The translations under genes were made by a program, and so were the position numbers. Of a stretch of 64,000 bases of DNA, positions 12,570 to 23,695 are shown piece by piece. The first letter of the stretch is position 1, and each line of letters opens with the position of its first letter. Below the pieces are notes generated by a model. It worked only from the letters and a program-made list of their open reading frames with translations. It was not told the DNA's origin and did no database searches. Source of the DNA: Geosiphon pyriformis (Eukaryota > Glomeromycota > Glomeromycetes > Archaeosporales > Geosiphonaceae); NCBI GenBank assembly GCA_016748015.1, contig JAAOMT010000525.1, positions 58,324 to 122,323 on the forward strand, written 5' to 3'.

Positions 12570-12746
12570 TTATTGAGATAGAGAAAGAGCCAATGAACCC
12601 AAACCAGAACACAAAGAGTCTAATCTTGTTAAAACTGAACCAACTAAAACTTTCAGAGCCATTATCTTTGATTTCAAACCACCCACTTTGGTGGTGAGAA
12701 TCTTTGAACTGCTCAAACTCAGTTCAAGAGCAGTGTTTCCAACCAC
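12570..12746 (-). pseudogene. LINE-a ORF1 C-terminal end
   Basis: Minus-strand reading from 12746 gives V-G-N-T-A-L-E-L-S-L and K-I-L-T-T-K-V-G-G-L, a leucine-rich tail ending at TAA 12570-12572. It continues the ORF1 reading that stops at 44018 once element A is removed with one copy of its 4-bp duplication; the codon phase is kept across the junction. Confidence 0.8.
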
Positions 12747-12815
12747 TGTTACTTATAGAAATATAGGAAATATATTAGCATAATTATTAGCCAATCAGAA
12801 GTAAGCATAGTAAAT

Positions 12816-12975
12816 GTGGAATTCCAGGATTCCTTTCAAGAATTACAGGATTCCAGGAATTTCAGGATTCCCCGATGAGGAATTGCAGAATTCCAGAATT
12901 TCAGAATTCCTCTCAAAGGAATCGCAGGATTCCAGGAATTCCAAGATTCCTGTCATGAAGAATCAAAGAATTGAG
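12816..12975 (+). repeat. U3 tandem array of element A, unit about 39 bp
   Basis: There are three to four units of 38-40 bp, each built from the near-palindromic words GGATTCC and GGAATTCC joined by CA. The same array is at 43225-43390. It lies immediately upstream of the TATA box, the position of enhancer or protein-binding sites. No known factor is assigned. Confidence 0.75.
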
Positions 12976-12989
12976 GAATCTCAATTATG

Positions 12990-12997
12990 TATATATA
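12990..12997 (+). promoter_or_regulatory. TATA box of element A 5' LTR
   Basis: TATATATA lies between the U3 array and AATAAA (13067-13072). The 3' LTR has the same at about 43399-43406. Confidence 0.5.
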
Positions 12998-13151
12998 GCA
13001 GTAGTATTAAAAACAGAAAAGACAGAATCAATACCACAGAATCCTTAGCAAGAAACAAAATCATTAAATAAATAATTATTCCATATCTCAATCCACTATC
13101 CACTATCAACACTTTATGTTGATAGTCATTGATACTTAACCACACTGGAAC

Positions 13152-13174
13152 AATAGCTCTTGATCACGGCTATT
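13152..13174 (+). other. Hairpin with palindromic loop in element A LTR
   Basis: Stem AATAGC with GCTATT; 11-nt loop TCTTGATCACG containing palindrome TGATCA. It starts 162 nt downstream of the TATA box. Element C has the same loop on a different, still paired stem (AATTGC with GCAATT), which is compensatory change. The 3' LTR copy near 43563-43585 keeps TGATCA. Confidence 0.6.
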
Positions 13175-13597
13175 GACGGAATACTAATCTGCCAAACCAC
13201 CTGGGCTTATTTCTTTTCTTTCTTTATTTTTATTTTATTTTATTTTCTTTTGTTGTTTACTAATTGAGTAAAAGGATTAAGTGCTAAGTTATTGACATCA
13301 AGGATAGCCTGGTAAAAGACCCAAAAATAAGGATAGAATTTTATATATTATCGGATAGCTTACCAAAAGGGCACAACTGCCAGACTAAATCCAACCACCA
13401 TGCTGAGAAAAAAATTGAGAAAACTCTTGGAAAGATACATCTACTATTGACACTATTGAATCTCTGTCTATTATACAAAAGACTCCATCAAAATCTTCAG
13501 ATACCATACCTTCAGAACATTATCAACAGAAATAGCTTTTAAGCACCAAATTACGAGTTGTTATTTACTTCAACAGCAAAAATAATCCTCTGTAACA

Positions 13598-13617
13598 TTT
13601 GGTGCTCCCTGTGAGGT
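13598..13617 (+). other. Primer binding site of element A
   Basis: Directly after the LTR comes TTTGGTGCTCCCTGTGAGG; the part from TGG would pair with the CCA end of a tRNA. Element C has the same bases and B2 has TTTGGTGCTCTCTC. The tRNA is not identified from the sequence alone. Confidence 0.7.
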
Positions 13618-13659
13618 ATAATCCTACAAAGAACCAGCACTGATAACACCAAACCAAAA

Positions 13660-15440
13660 GTGGCAGAATCAGAAAATATAGGAGCAAACCATTTAGGATT
13701 CACAAAATCCTTATTTCAACACTATTGTCAATACTTGGGATTAAACCACAATCATATATCCGCCAAATCAGCCTTCAATTTCTATGTTAACAAAAAGATT
13801 TTCTCTTTATTAGGAACACCAATAAATACTAAATCAGCAAGAGAAACTTTCTATAAGAAATTAATTCAAAACACCAACATACTAACAAATCATAATTTCA
13901 CATCTATCATCATTGAGATCAACAAAAAAATTGAACATTACACTCAACAAAGATATCCAATTACATATGCTAGTAAAGGCAAGGGAAAATTACAAACACC
14001 AGCAGTAATACCCAGAAAAATACAGCCACCTGCTTGGAAGAAAAACAGAGTTGAATCCCCAAGCAACCCATCCTATCACTATACACTTGGAAGTGCCATC
14101 AACATATCATCAACAGATGCATTCCCATCAACTGTGACATCAGCATTTGGACAATTCTCATTCCAAAATAGACAAAGGAAAGCAGAATTGTTAGGACCAT
14201 ATGGCAAATACTTTGAGGGATTTAATTCACGATCATTAACCCCATCAGGACTTCGATCACCACCGCCTCCACCAGACTTCGGAATCTCTGATCCATGGGA
14301 AGCAGCAGAATCAGAAAAGAAGGAAAAAGAATCAGAGAATCAAGAATTCACTTACCAGCACCCGATCACTAAAAACCTGGAAGTTAAAATCCCAAATTTT
14401 CAAACTCAGTAAAATCCAGATCTAGAAAATTCGGAAATCAAAACTCTGAATTATCAAAGGCAGAACAATCCAAATTCCAAATTAATTAATTAGCAAAACT
14501 TACCTCCAGTAATCGTTATCAATCAACTGCCGATTAATTCCATAGCCAAACTCATACAGCAGCCACTTCAACTACCACCCCAACAACCAGTACAACAACA
14601 ACTGCTTTAACAGCCACCACAACCACCTAACTTAGATCCAATGGCCTACACACCAATTGCAAAACTTGACAACTTTACTGGCGAAGAGGATGACACTCAA
14701 GTATGGCTGAACAATGTAAAAAAGGCCATCGCAGCCAATGAATGGAATGACGCTCGAGCAATGCAAGCCATTCCCTACTTTCTTAAGAATACTGCCAATT
14801 CATGGTACCAGAGCCTGATTAATAAACCACAAGATTTTAATGCCTTCAAAGTGGAATTTCTAAGATACTTCAACAACAATAACAGTATCAATTGCCTAGT
14901 CAATACATTCACCACCATAAAACAAAGAGAAACTAAAGCAGTCACCACTTACCTGGGACATTTCTACCAAAACCTATGCCAAATTTAAGCAATTGATGCC
15001 AACTATTTCACAGCATCACAGATACTCAATCAGTTTATCCATGGCCTGCGTAGCAGCATCTTGCAACATGTATGTCTGTTGCATCCAAGTACCCTTCAAA
15101 ATGCAGTTACATGTGCCAGAGATTTTAAATCTGCTAAGTCAGAGACTAACCACGCCCAAGCCGTTAATCTAGTAATGAATGGATCATCTGAATTGGATTC
15201 CAAATAGGAGAAGTTCAGTGAATCAATTAATAAAAAATTGGAAGGATACTTAGTTGACAATTATGCCATTTATCAGCCTCCACAATGATACAATAATCAA
15301 GGAAACTCTAATCATGCCCAAAATCAGCCACATCTATTTTTATCGACCAATCAACAGTGGCAACAAGAAACGCGTACCTGCTACTATTGTGGTAAACAAA
15401 AACACCTCCAAATTGACTGTCACCAGTGTTTAAATAACCA
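13660..15440 (+). pseudogene. Gag of element A (N-terminal domain, capsid-like domain, zinc knuckle)
   Basis: One frame runs from about 13660 with no ATG at its head; the first conserved codon is GTG after AAAA. An N-terminal helical domain (F-T-K-S-L-F-Q-H-Y) is followed by a Pro-rich stretch, a retrotransposon Gag domain from 14641 (W-L-N-N-V-K-K-A; A-I-P-Y-F-L-K) and a C-C-H-C zinc knuckle at 15379-15420 (C-Y-Y-C-G-K-Q-K-H, last Cys C-H-Q-C context). Stops at 14410 and 14986 and several TAG/TAA interrupt it. Confidence 0.88.
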
Positions 15441-16640
15441 ATAATTAGGAAAGCAATATTGAAATCCCAATCACCAGTTCCAAACTCCGAATCAGTATCC
15501 AAATCAAAACCAACCCGCTTACCTACCAGTAATGCAGTCATCCATCTATCAGTCTCTGGTGTACCAAGCTCCAATCTATCAACCACAGCCACATGTGATT
15601 TATCAACAACCGCAGTCACAAATAATCTATCAACCCCAACAAATCCAAATACCATCCCAAAACTTACCACCCAATGGAACCCAAAGACCGAGAATGACTT
15701 AACAGAGCTAGAAATCAGCAATGATAGTCCATCAACTGATCCCCAGTTCTTCACAGCAATCATCTGGATTACACCAGCGGAATTCAGATACCAGTCAAGC
15801 CCAAAACCTGAATTCCCAGAACTATTTAAGCCTTCTGGTCACCCCAGAAGACGCCTTAACCAATAACCCAGCATTCGCCCAAAAACAACCACTCATCAGT
15901 AATATTCTACCTGCTACCATCACCGAAGACGAGTCCTTGGCTGCTATTTTCTCATTTGAATTCGAGAAAACAGCTGCAATGCCATTATTTAGTGGAGCTG
16001 CTCTTAAAACCAAACCAATTACTGCAATGTACACTGATACCAAAGTCGAGGAACAATCCATCAAATTGATCCTTGACAGCAATTCAGCAGGCAGTATCAT
16101 CACACGGCAACTCATGAAACAATTAAGTCACCGAGTTGATTGAGCTGCCAGCACCAGAATCATCACAGCTGATGGAGCAACCAAAACTCTAATCAGTGAA
16201 ATTGACGACTTCCCTTTCGAAGTCAATGACATCATGACTCCCATTAAAGTTCTAGTGATGGAAGCCACTCAATACCAAGCTCTCGTTGGTAATGACTGGC
16301 TATTCAAAGTCAACGCAATGTTAGACTGGAACACCCAGGAACTCCAGTTAACATATCAGGGCCAACACATATGTGTACCAGCCATGTGTGGCCACTTTAA
16401 GATTCCTCCAAAAGAGAAATTATTGATCGAACTGGAGGAGAAGAAAGAAAAACCTACCTGGGAAGCCTACCAAGTGTCGTGGGCTGATGAAGAGCATAAC
16501 AAACTGCCACCAATACTCCCCTGGGATGACAACGACAATGGAAAAGAGAAACAAAAAGAAAAACTTACCTGGGAAACCAATGACTTGACCTGGACTAACA
16601 ACAACGAGAGCAAACTAACTTCAAGCTGAGAATGGGGAGA
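15441..16640 (+). pseudogene. Linker and aspartic protease of element A
   Basis: A Gln/Pro-rich linker leads to a retropepsin-like protease in the same frame as gag. The active site, D-S-G in family C, reads L-D-S-N-S-A-G at about 16073, so the flap-side Gly is lost and the enzyme would be inactive. The later hydrophobic motif A-L-V-G-N-D-W-L is intact. A TGA at 16141 replaces a codon that is His in C. An acidic Lys/Glu-rich segment follows to 16626. Confidence 0.85.
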
Positions 16641-16974
16641 AAACAAAGAAAAAAAAGGAAAAGGGAAAGAAAGGGAGGAAGAAAACACTCAAGCCAACAA
16701 CACTTATATCCAATATACCTATGGTCAGTAACAACCATCGACTTATTGCTGATTCAAACTGATATGCATTGATTGTGGCAAGAAATTGTTGTCAATAGGT
16801 GCATGCTGTGGCAACAATGAAGAATATCAGATGACAACCAAGTTTTATTACCACGCATGCCATATCAAACATTTTGGAAGACCAAAACAAATGGGAAAAT
16901 GGGATAATATGCCATATATAGCCTATGAAGAAACTCTTCTGGATGAAGGAATGTGGAACGACATCCCAGGACGT
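16641..16974 (+). pseudogene. Cys-rich domain 1 of element A, cut by B2
   Basis: Reads C-I-D-C-G-K-K-L-L-S, then a C-C pair, K-F-Y-Y-H-A-C-H and K-W-D-N-M, ending W-N-D-I-P-G-R at the B2 insertion. Some Cys found in B2 and C are replaced (Y-I-A-Y for C-L-A-C). The frame resumes at 26859 with G-G-M-C-D-I-S-C-Q-Y when B2 and one duplication are removed. Zinc binding is inferred from CxxC pairs. Confidence 0.7.
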
Positions 16975-17963
16975 TGTTACCAAACAAAATTAGAGATATT
17001 ATTTAGCATAAAATTATCTTATAATTCCTATCATTAATTAGCATATATTATTATTTTAAATTATCACTTATTACATTAGCAAAAATGTCCGAAATTATCA
17101 TTTAATTAATAACCCAATTTGTACACAACACAAATGTAATCTAATTGCGATGATCAATCATGTAATACCCGAACTATGTAACATTCAAAAGTTTGCTGAA
17201 ATTTGTAGAAATTTGTAGAAATTTACCAAAATAATTGATAGTTCACCGAAATATCTAATAGTTCACAGAAATAACTTGTAGTTTGCCGAAATGTATCTTT
17301 AGTTCAGTGAAATTGTAGAAAATAGCAAAGTTCAAGTTCATAGAATAGTGTTATGACAAGTTGTATAAAAGAAGAGCTTTTTTCTTCGAGAAAATGTATC
17401 TTACTTAAGATTTATCACTTAAAACCATTCCTACGTACACAAAAAGAAATAAATATCAAATAATTTAAAAAACCAAATTCTTTAATTATTGCACTTGGAA
17501 AATCCCCAAAACCCAACTAATGTTTTAAAATTAATTAGCTACCAATTTCAATAAACTGTTAGTAACTCCAAGCCTGGATCGAAAACATTTCTCTTGACAG
17601 AATTTTATTTCTTTCACATTTCTTTTATTTTTCTTTTATTTTTCTTATTACAATCATTAGGGTAGCCTACAGACAAAATTCCTGTAGAAGAGTTGACTTT
17701 CACAGCAAAGTAACTACACATTTTTAGTGAGCTTTCAGATAAGCAATTCCTGGGAAAGAGTTGATATTTACTACAATGTAACTACATTAAGTAACTGCCA
17801 TAGAATTGGCCATTCCACTTATAAGCCCAGCAGTTCAAATTATAGGAGATAATTTGAAGATAAATTCAGTTACTGAAGGTCCAACTACTTCCTGGAAACG
17901 TGAATTCACAACAAATCAACATTAACAACATTCAAGAAAAAAGACCAAAAACCTCTGGTAACA
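16975..17963 (+). repeat. 5' LTR of B2
   Basis: It starts TGTTACCAAA, ends TCTGGTAACA and is 989 bp long; it pairs with 25876-26854. The U3 array is at about 17190-17310 and TATAAAA at 17364-17370. The hairpin (17528-17550) has one stem side changed by G-to-A from GAAATTG to AAAATTA, while loop palindrome TAGCTA remains. Confidence 0.95.
17190..17310 (+). repeat. U3 tandem array of family B, unit about 20 bp
   Basis: Six or so units of about 20 bp carry the core AGTT(C/T)(A/G)CCGAAAT. The same array is at 4350-4470, 26087-26210 and, with extra units, 40000-40160. It lies about 55-60 bp upstream of TATAAAA. Confidence 0.75.
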
Positions 17964-17977
17964 TTTGGTGCTCTCTC
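17964..17977 (+). other. Primer binding site of B2
   Basis: TTTGGTGCTCTCTC follows the LTR end directly. The TGG matches the complement of a tRNA CCA end. The first ten bases are identical in elements A and C. Confidence 0.7.
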
Positions 17978-18008
17978 ATGGAAATAACACAGCAACAACA
18001 AATTCAAA

Positions 18009-19620
18009 GTGGCGACCACACCAGATGCAACAACTCTAGAGTATTACCAGTCAATTTACACCCACTGCAAGCAAAGATTCAACATTCCAGACGGAATTGA
18101 AGTTGTTAAGAAATCAGTATATTAATATATTGAAAACTGCATCAACAATTATTTTTTTGGAAATTACAATATCTCAGAAGTTAGAAGCAATCTTTACAAT
18201 AATTTAGCACATTATTCACAGTTGGGAACTGAAGATTTTAACAGTGAAACACTTGCCACTTACTTTCACGAACTTAATTTTAACATTATCAAATACTGTG
18301 AAGAAACATATCCAGTACAGTCTCAATACTCTATTAATTTTAAATTGGAAACAGAAACAAGCAACAAAGGCAAAAACAAATTGAAGCAATACTCAAAAAT
18401 CACCCCAAATACTCCAACACTACCAAAAACGACTGCCAAACATTTACAAACACCTGAACAAAGAACCAGTTCAAAACTTCCACTTACTATCACACCTTTT
18501 CCAGCTTCACTTGCACAAGCACAAACACCTAATTCACCCTTGAATTGATTTGCAAGACCAGAAGATTTTACATCACTCAGAAGTCCCATCAGACAACAAG
18601 AACCCCTTCAAACTAGTTCCAATCTTCTTGACTTTCTAGCTGAAAATCAAAGTGAACACTCTAAGACAGCAGCGAACAAAAAAAACAACTCTGAAATATC
18701 TAAAGAAGAATCAATAGACAATGAAAATGAAGAAGACAAAATGACAACATATATCGCAAAAATCCCGGAATTTAATGAAGAAGACATTGAGACCAGTCTC
18801 CAAGAATGGCTCGACCAAGTTACTAAAGCTGGAGATGCAAATGAATGGAATGCTGCCAGAATATTAAGAACAATTCCCTACTTTCTCAAAGGAACAGCAG
18901 GAGAATGGTTTGAAAACTTGGTTGCTCTATTCAATGATTGGAATGCTTTTAAAGCAGCCTTCCTTGAACAGTTCACCGACAATAATACCTCCATCACCCT
19001 TTGTAATTGTTTTCAAAATATCAAACAAGAACCCTCCGAATCTGTTATGACTTATATTGGGAAATTCAACAAACTTCTCAGATGAATTTGCCAACTCGAA
19101 ACAAACAATTATTATTCCAATGCTCAAATCTTGGATCAATTTATCACTGGTTTAAAAGATAAACTAATTAAAAAGATTCGCCCACATGCGCCAGAAGATT
19201 TAAACTCTGCCATACAGCATGCAAAAAGATATGAAATGACCATGGAAGAGACCAATCACACAAAACTTGTAAATTTGGCAATTGCAGAAACCAGCTCAGC
19301 AGCTGAGAAAAAAATTGACCAACTCACAAAGAAGGTTGAAAACTATTTTACCAAGCAACAACAACAGCAACCCCAAAGATATTAACCACCTCAAAGATAT
19401 TAACCACCCCAAAAATGAAATCAAAATAATTTTGCACCACTTTCCAATAACCAGTCTCAGAATTGCCATTACTGTGGAATCTCTGGCCACTGGAAAAGAG
19501 ATTGCAGGAAGCTACAACGAGACCAACAAAATAAAAATAATTAACGTTATCTTCCATCACAGCAATCTTATTATCAACTACCACCACTAGCTTACTATCC
19601 ACCAAGGCCCCAATACCAAA
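18009..19620 (+). pseudogene. Gag of B2
   Basis: The frame begins with GTG-GCG-ACC shortly after the primer site, with no upstream in-frame ATG. The N-terminal helical domain (Y-Y-Q-S-I-Y) is followed by a Gag domain from 18741 (W-L-D-Q-V-T-K-A; T-I-P-Y-F-L-K-G-T-A) and zinc knuckle C-H-Y-C-G-I-S-G-H-W-K-R-D-C at 19464-19505. Stops are TAA near 18120, TGA at 18546 and 19083, and TAA twice near 19383. Gag coats and packages element RNA. Confidence 0.9.
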
Positions 19621-20640
19621 ATAACTATTATCAGCCCGCCCCACAGCCAATCCAACAGCAATACCAACAACCACCCACACAACATTATCAAGTATCTGCT
19701 CGAAGACTGAGTACACAAAGTCAATTCACACCACAAAACCGATACCAAGTAAACAACAATAGAATCAGTTCGAACAACCAATTGGTTCCTCGAAATTCTA
19801 CTCAACCAAGACCCAACCATTATCACACTCAACCCAATTATTTAACAATGTCAGAAGAACAGGATTTTCACCATACTGCACCTTCGGAAGGTAGAACTGC
19901 AGCACAACAACAAAACCCTTCTCATAACCACACCACTATTCCATCAGCCCAAATTGCTGAAAACGCCAATCTCTTTGATATCTTTCCTTTCGAGTTCAAA
20001 GCCAATGAATCACCATTTCTACTCAGCAATGCAGCCGCTAATGAACAAAAAGCAAGCACTGCTATGTACACTGAAGCAGAAGTTGAAGGAAAGACAATTT
20101 GCTTGATCCTAGACAGTGGATCCGCTGGAAGCATTATCACCTACCAGTTAATACAACAGTTAAAGAAAAATGTCGACCGATCAGCTCAAACAGTAATCAT
20201 TACTGCTGATGGCATGAAAAAGACTTCAGTAGGAGAAATTGAGAATTTTCTATTCACTCTTGATGGAATTACCATTCCAGTCAAAGTTCTTGTAATGGAT
20301 GCACCCCAATACCAAGCTCTCTTGGGAAATGATTGGCTTCAAAAAGCCAATGCTAATCTGAATTGGGAAACACAAGAGTTAACAATCTCCTACCAAGAAC
20401 AACACGCCCAGGTACCTGCCACTTATGGTACATTCAACAAATGCTCTGAAAAAGCCCCAGTTTTTGAATTCGAACTGGAAGAGGAAAAACCCTTCATTGA
20501 AACATTCATGGCTCTTGGATCAACATCCAACTGGGCCAATGAAACGGAACAAAAACATTTTACCTCACACTCTGAACCCGAAACCTCTGGATGGAATATC
20601 CCTTACTCAAAACCCGAACCAAAGAAACAACGTCCCTATA
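19621..20640 (+). pseudogene. Protease region of B2
   Basis: Continuous in frame with gag. A Gln/Tyr/Pro-rich linker leads to an intact-looking retropepsin: L-I-L-D-S-G-S-A-G-S-I-I at about 20104-20139 with the D-S-G catalytic triad, and A-L-L-G-N-D-W-L near 20312. The open segment runs 19782-20846, so protease itself is uninterrupted, although the polyprotein upstream is not. Confidence 0.88.
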
Positions 20641-21369
20641 TTCTCCTTAAATGTAAAGACTGCCACAAAAAACTATTGTCAATGGAAGCCTGTATTTTAC
20701 CTAAAGAAGAATATAAAAATCATACTTGTTATTACTGCAAGGCTTACCACAGAGAACAATGGGGCCATCTAATAAAAAGAAGTAGAAAATGGGACAACAC
20801 CCCTTGTTTGACTTGTGGAGATATACTACCAGAAGAATGCAATTGAATTGATATAGCAATGAGAGAAGGAGTCTGTGATCAAACCTGCCAATATGCTTTA
20901 TCAATTTCAGAAAAAATCAAAAAAGGAACACCTTTTAATGTAGCATACAACAGTGCTCTCAACAAACTTTATCACTACCCCTATGATACTGAAATGATTT
21001 TCAATTTAGCAATGGCATTAATTAATAGAGCTACCAAAGAAGATGTTCGTCAAATGAAGGAAGCAGAATACATTGAATACACCATGGAATTAGCTAGATT
21101 TGATTACAAAAATGAAGTAAAAGTCTACTATCAAATTGCAAGTCACACCTACCCAATCCAAGAAGCTCAAATTCAACAATTAGAGCAAATGAACATTAGG
21201 CTATGTGAAAAATGCATTATGTCTTGTAATGAACAGTGGTGTCCTGAATGCTATGCTCTTAGCATCCTCTTGCCCAGTGAAAGTGATGAGAACGAAATTG
21301 AATTTGGAAAACCTGAAGCCACAAAAGAAATTGAAACAACACCTACTTATCTTATCAAAAATCAGCCTG
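20641..21369 (+). pseudogene. Cys-rich region between protease and dUTPase, B2
   Basis: Two Cys clusters flank a helical stretch. The first has C-K-D-C, C-Y-Y-C, C-L-T-C and C-D-Q-T-C (20646-20895). The second is C-E-K-C, C-N-E-Q-W-C-P-E-C (21196-21255). Both clusters recur at the same place in elements A and C. A TGA at about 20844 divides them in this copy. It looks like paired zinc ribbons; I do not recognise a named domain. Confidence 0.75.
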
Positions 21370-21815
21370 CTTTACAACTTAAATACTTCAACAACAATAG
21401 ACAAGAAATAAAACCTGAAAAAACACATGAAATTGATGCTGGATATAACTTAAGATATCCAGATAAGGATACTCTTGTTTTCTAACCCAAATCTCTCACA
21501 AAAATCAACCTAAAAATTGCACTCAAAATCCTGCTAGAAACAATGATTCAAATCGCCTCCCAGTCCTCTCTGGCAAGCAAAGGAATAAATGTTAGAGGAG
21601 GAATAATCGATGCTGGATATACTGAAAACATTACAGTAATGCTTCAAAACGAAACTGACAAATCATTCAAGATCGAACATGCTGAAAAAATTGCCCAAGC
21701 TATTTATCTACCCCTAATCAACATTTTGGGTTTGCAACTAGTCAATCAAAGAGAACAATTAGGAAAAAGTGATAGAGGAACCCAAGGTTTTGGTTCAACT
21801 GGACAATTCACAGTT
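21370..21815 (+). pseudogene. dUTPase domain of B2
   Basis: All five trimeric dUTPase motifs are visible in order: D-A-G-Y-N-L, A-S-Q-S-S-L-A, I-I-D-A-G-Y, K-I-A-Q-A and Q-G-F-G-S-T-G. dUTPase hydrolyses dUTP to dUMP and keeps uracil out of DNA. One TAA at about 21483 sits between motifs 1 and 2; A and C read through there. The domain sits between protease and RT, in frame with both. Confidence 0.92.
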
Positions 21816-22375
21816 CCAATTAATATAGCTCTTAATACACAGAACGAATCCCACCAGATTCTCAGACTTCCACAACCAATTACCATCTCACCCTTTGGAG
21901 AACATCCGGAAATCTACACCTGCCCAAAGCCAACAACCACACAACAAATTTTTGAGTTCAATGAACAAGTCTGCTTGAAACATAATATTTTAATTCCAAA
22001 CATTTATATTCCAGAAGGAACAAAAAAAGTCCGAGTTACTTTTTACAACCCCAATAATTACCCCATAATTTTATTAAATAATTTAGAAATTGGAGTTATT
22101 CACAGTAATATATTTCAACAAAAATTATCCCAAACAGTTCCCGATTTCTCTGAAATTATTGGACATTCACTACCAAAAATCAACCCAAACTTCAGCTCTG
22201 AAAATTACCATGTTGTTATAGAAAAACTGTCTCGAATCAACATGGAACAACTTGAACCACAACAACAGACCCAGCTCAAAGAGCTAATTGCAGAATTTGC
22301 CAATATCTTTGCTGAAAACAACAATGACTTAGGAAGAACCGATTTGGTCCAACACCAAATTTATACAGAAGATGC
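21816..22375 (+). pseudogene. Linker between dUTPase and RT, B2
   Basis: An uninterrupted segment in frame with dUTPase and RT. Conserved features across families are I-P-E-G-T, I-E-K-L-S-R-I-N-M-E-Q-L and a Leu-rich helix before the RT thumb-side start. It matches 95-657 of copy B1. Function unknown. Confidence 0.7.
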
Positions 22376-23230
22376 CAAACCAAGAAGACAACAAGCATAT
22401 CGAGTTGCTCCAGAAAGCCACCAATTCATCCAAGAAGAAATACAACGAATGCTTAACAATGGGCTCATCCAACCCTCCATGAGTCCTTGGGCTTTACCTG
22501 TAGTGCTAGTTAAAAAGAAAAATGGAAAGATCTGATTTTGTGTTGACTATTGACAACTCAATAGTGTTACAATTGGAGATGTCTATTCTCTTCCCCAAAT
22601 TAATGACATGTTAGATGCCCTTGAAAAATCCAAATACTTTTCAACACTAGATTTAGAAAGCGATTACTGGCAAGTTGCTATGGATTCCATAGATCACTCC
22701 AAAACAGCATTTATTACCCAAGACGGAAATTACGAGTTCAATATAATGCTTTTCGGATTATGCAATACACCAACAACATTTCAGAGATTAATAGATGTTG
22801 TGTACCAAGGACTTTTTAGAAGTCAGTAGTCGTTTATCTTGACAATACTGATGTTTATTCTCCATTGTTCAAATTACACTTAAAACACCTGTGAAAAGTT
22901 TTTCAATGATTACAAAAAGCAAGACTAAAACTTAACATCGAAAAATGCTACTTTGGAAAAACAAGTTTGGCCTTCCTTGGGCATATTGTTAATGAAGATG
23001 GAATCAAACCAGACCCTGGGAAAATTAGCATTGTCAAAAACTTCAAAACTCCTTGAAACACTACAGAACTAAGAGAATTCATAGGATTAGCATCCTACTA
23101 TCAGAAGTTTATCAAAGAATTCTCAGAAATTGCAAAACCCCTCAACCAGCTCACCACCAAAAACATTGAATACAAATGGACTACCGAACACCAAAAAGCT
23201 TTTGAAATTCTCAAGGAAAAACTGACAACA
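22376..23230 (+). pseudogene. Reverse transcriptase of B2
   Basis: It has P-W-A-L-P-V-V-L-V-K-K-K-N-G-K-I, stop, F-C-V-D-Y, stop, Q-L-N, then L-D-L-E-S-D-Y-W-Q-V and L-F-G-L-C-N-T-P. The catalytic box is Y-L-D-N, Asp to Asn. TGA at 22533, 22551 and about 22903 are shared with B1. A deletion of one T near 22812 shifts the frame. Confidence 0.9.
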
Positions 23231-23644
23231 GCTCCAATCCTCGCCTACCCAGATTTCAGTAACTGATTTCGACTAGCTACAGATGCTTTGTATACTGCTT
23301 TTGGTGCCATCTTATCACAACTAGATAACAATGGAAATGAGCAAGTAATTGCTTATGCTAGCAGAACATTAAAACCAGCTGAGAAAAACTATCCTGCCAC
23401 AGAACTAGAAACAGCAGCCATAATTTGGGCCCTACATCACTTCAACCTTTATCTCAGGCCTAAAGAATTTGATATTATTACTGATAATATTGGACTCAAA
23501 TAGTTACAAAACAAAAACACTCAGCTGAATACCAAACAAACCAAATGGACAGAATTTTTAGCAAACTATTAATACATAGTACATCACAAACCAGAAAAAC
23601 TCCACACCAATATTGATTGTTTCTCCAGAATGAGACAAGATTAG
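23231..23644 (+). pseudogene. RNase H of B2
   Basis: The A-T-D-A, A-T-E-L-E-T-A and I-I-T-D-N motifs carry all three visible acidic residues; G-L-K-W reads G-L-K-stop (TGG to TAG) at 23501. It ends at TAG 23642-23644 (Q-D-stop), the stop shared by position with the other three copies. Confidence 0.88.
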
Positions 23645-23695
23645 AAAACACAAAAACCAACACTCAACTTAACCAATTAAAACAACCAACAAACA

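Larger units (their letters stand above)
7812..12746 (-). mobile_element. LINE-a, 3' segment (end of ORF1, ORF2, 3' end)
   Basis: This is the downstream part of a minus-strand LINE whose upstream part is 44018-45918; element A separates them. Removing A with one copy of its target duplication rejoins ORF1 in frame. ORF2 holds endonuclease, RT, RNase H and a C-terminal domain; most of it (12546 to 8674) stays in one frame, broken only by stops. The 3' end near 7812 matches the ends of the LINE-c and LINE-d copies. Confidence 0.88.
12747..13597 (+). repeat. 5' LTR of element A
   Basis: It begins TGTTACTTATAG, ends CTCTGTAACA and is 851 bp long; it pairs with 43158-44017. Parts seen: repeat array 12816-12975, TATATATA at 12990-12997, AATAAA at 13067-13072, hairpin 13152-13174, TACTAAT at 13182-13188, and a pyrimidine tract at about 13210-13255. 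A decayed relative lies at 46951-47850. Confidence 0.92.

Noticed and set aside
15308-15763. 151-codon minus-strand frame in element A
   Set aside because: Shadow of the Gln/Pro-rich gag-protease linker on the plus strand.
19348-19716. 122-codon minus-strand frame in B2
   Set aside because: Antisense of the Gln/Tyr-rich gag tail; no independent support.
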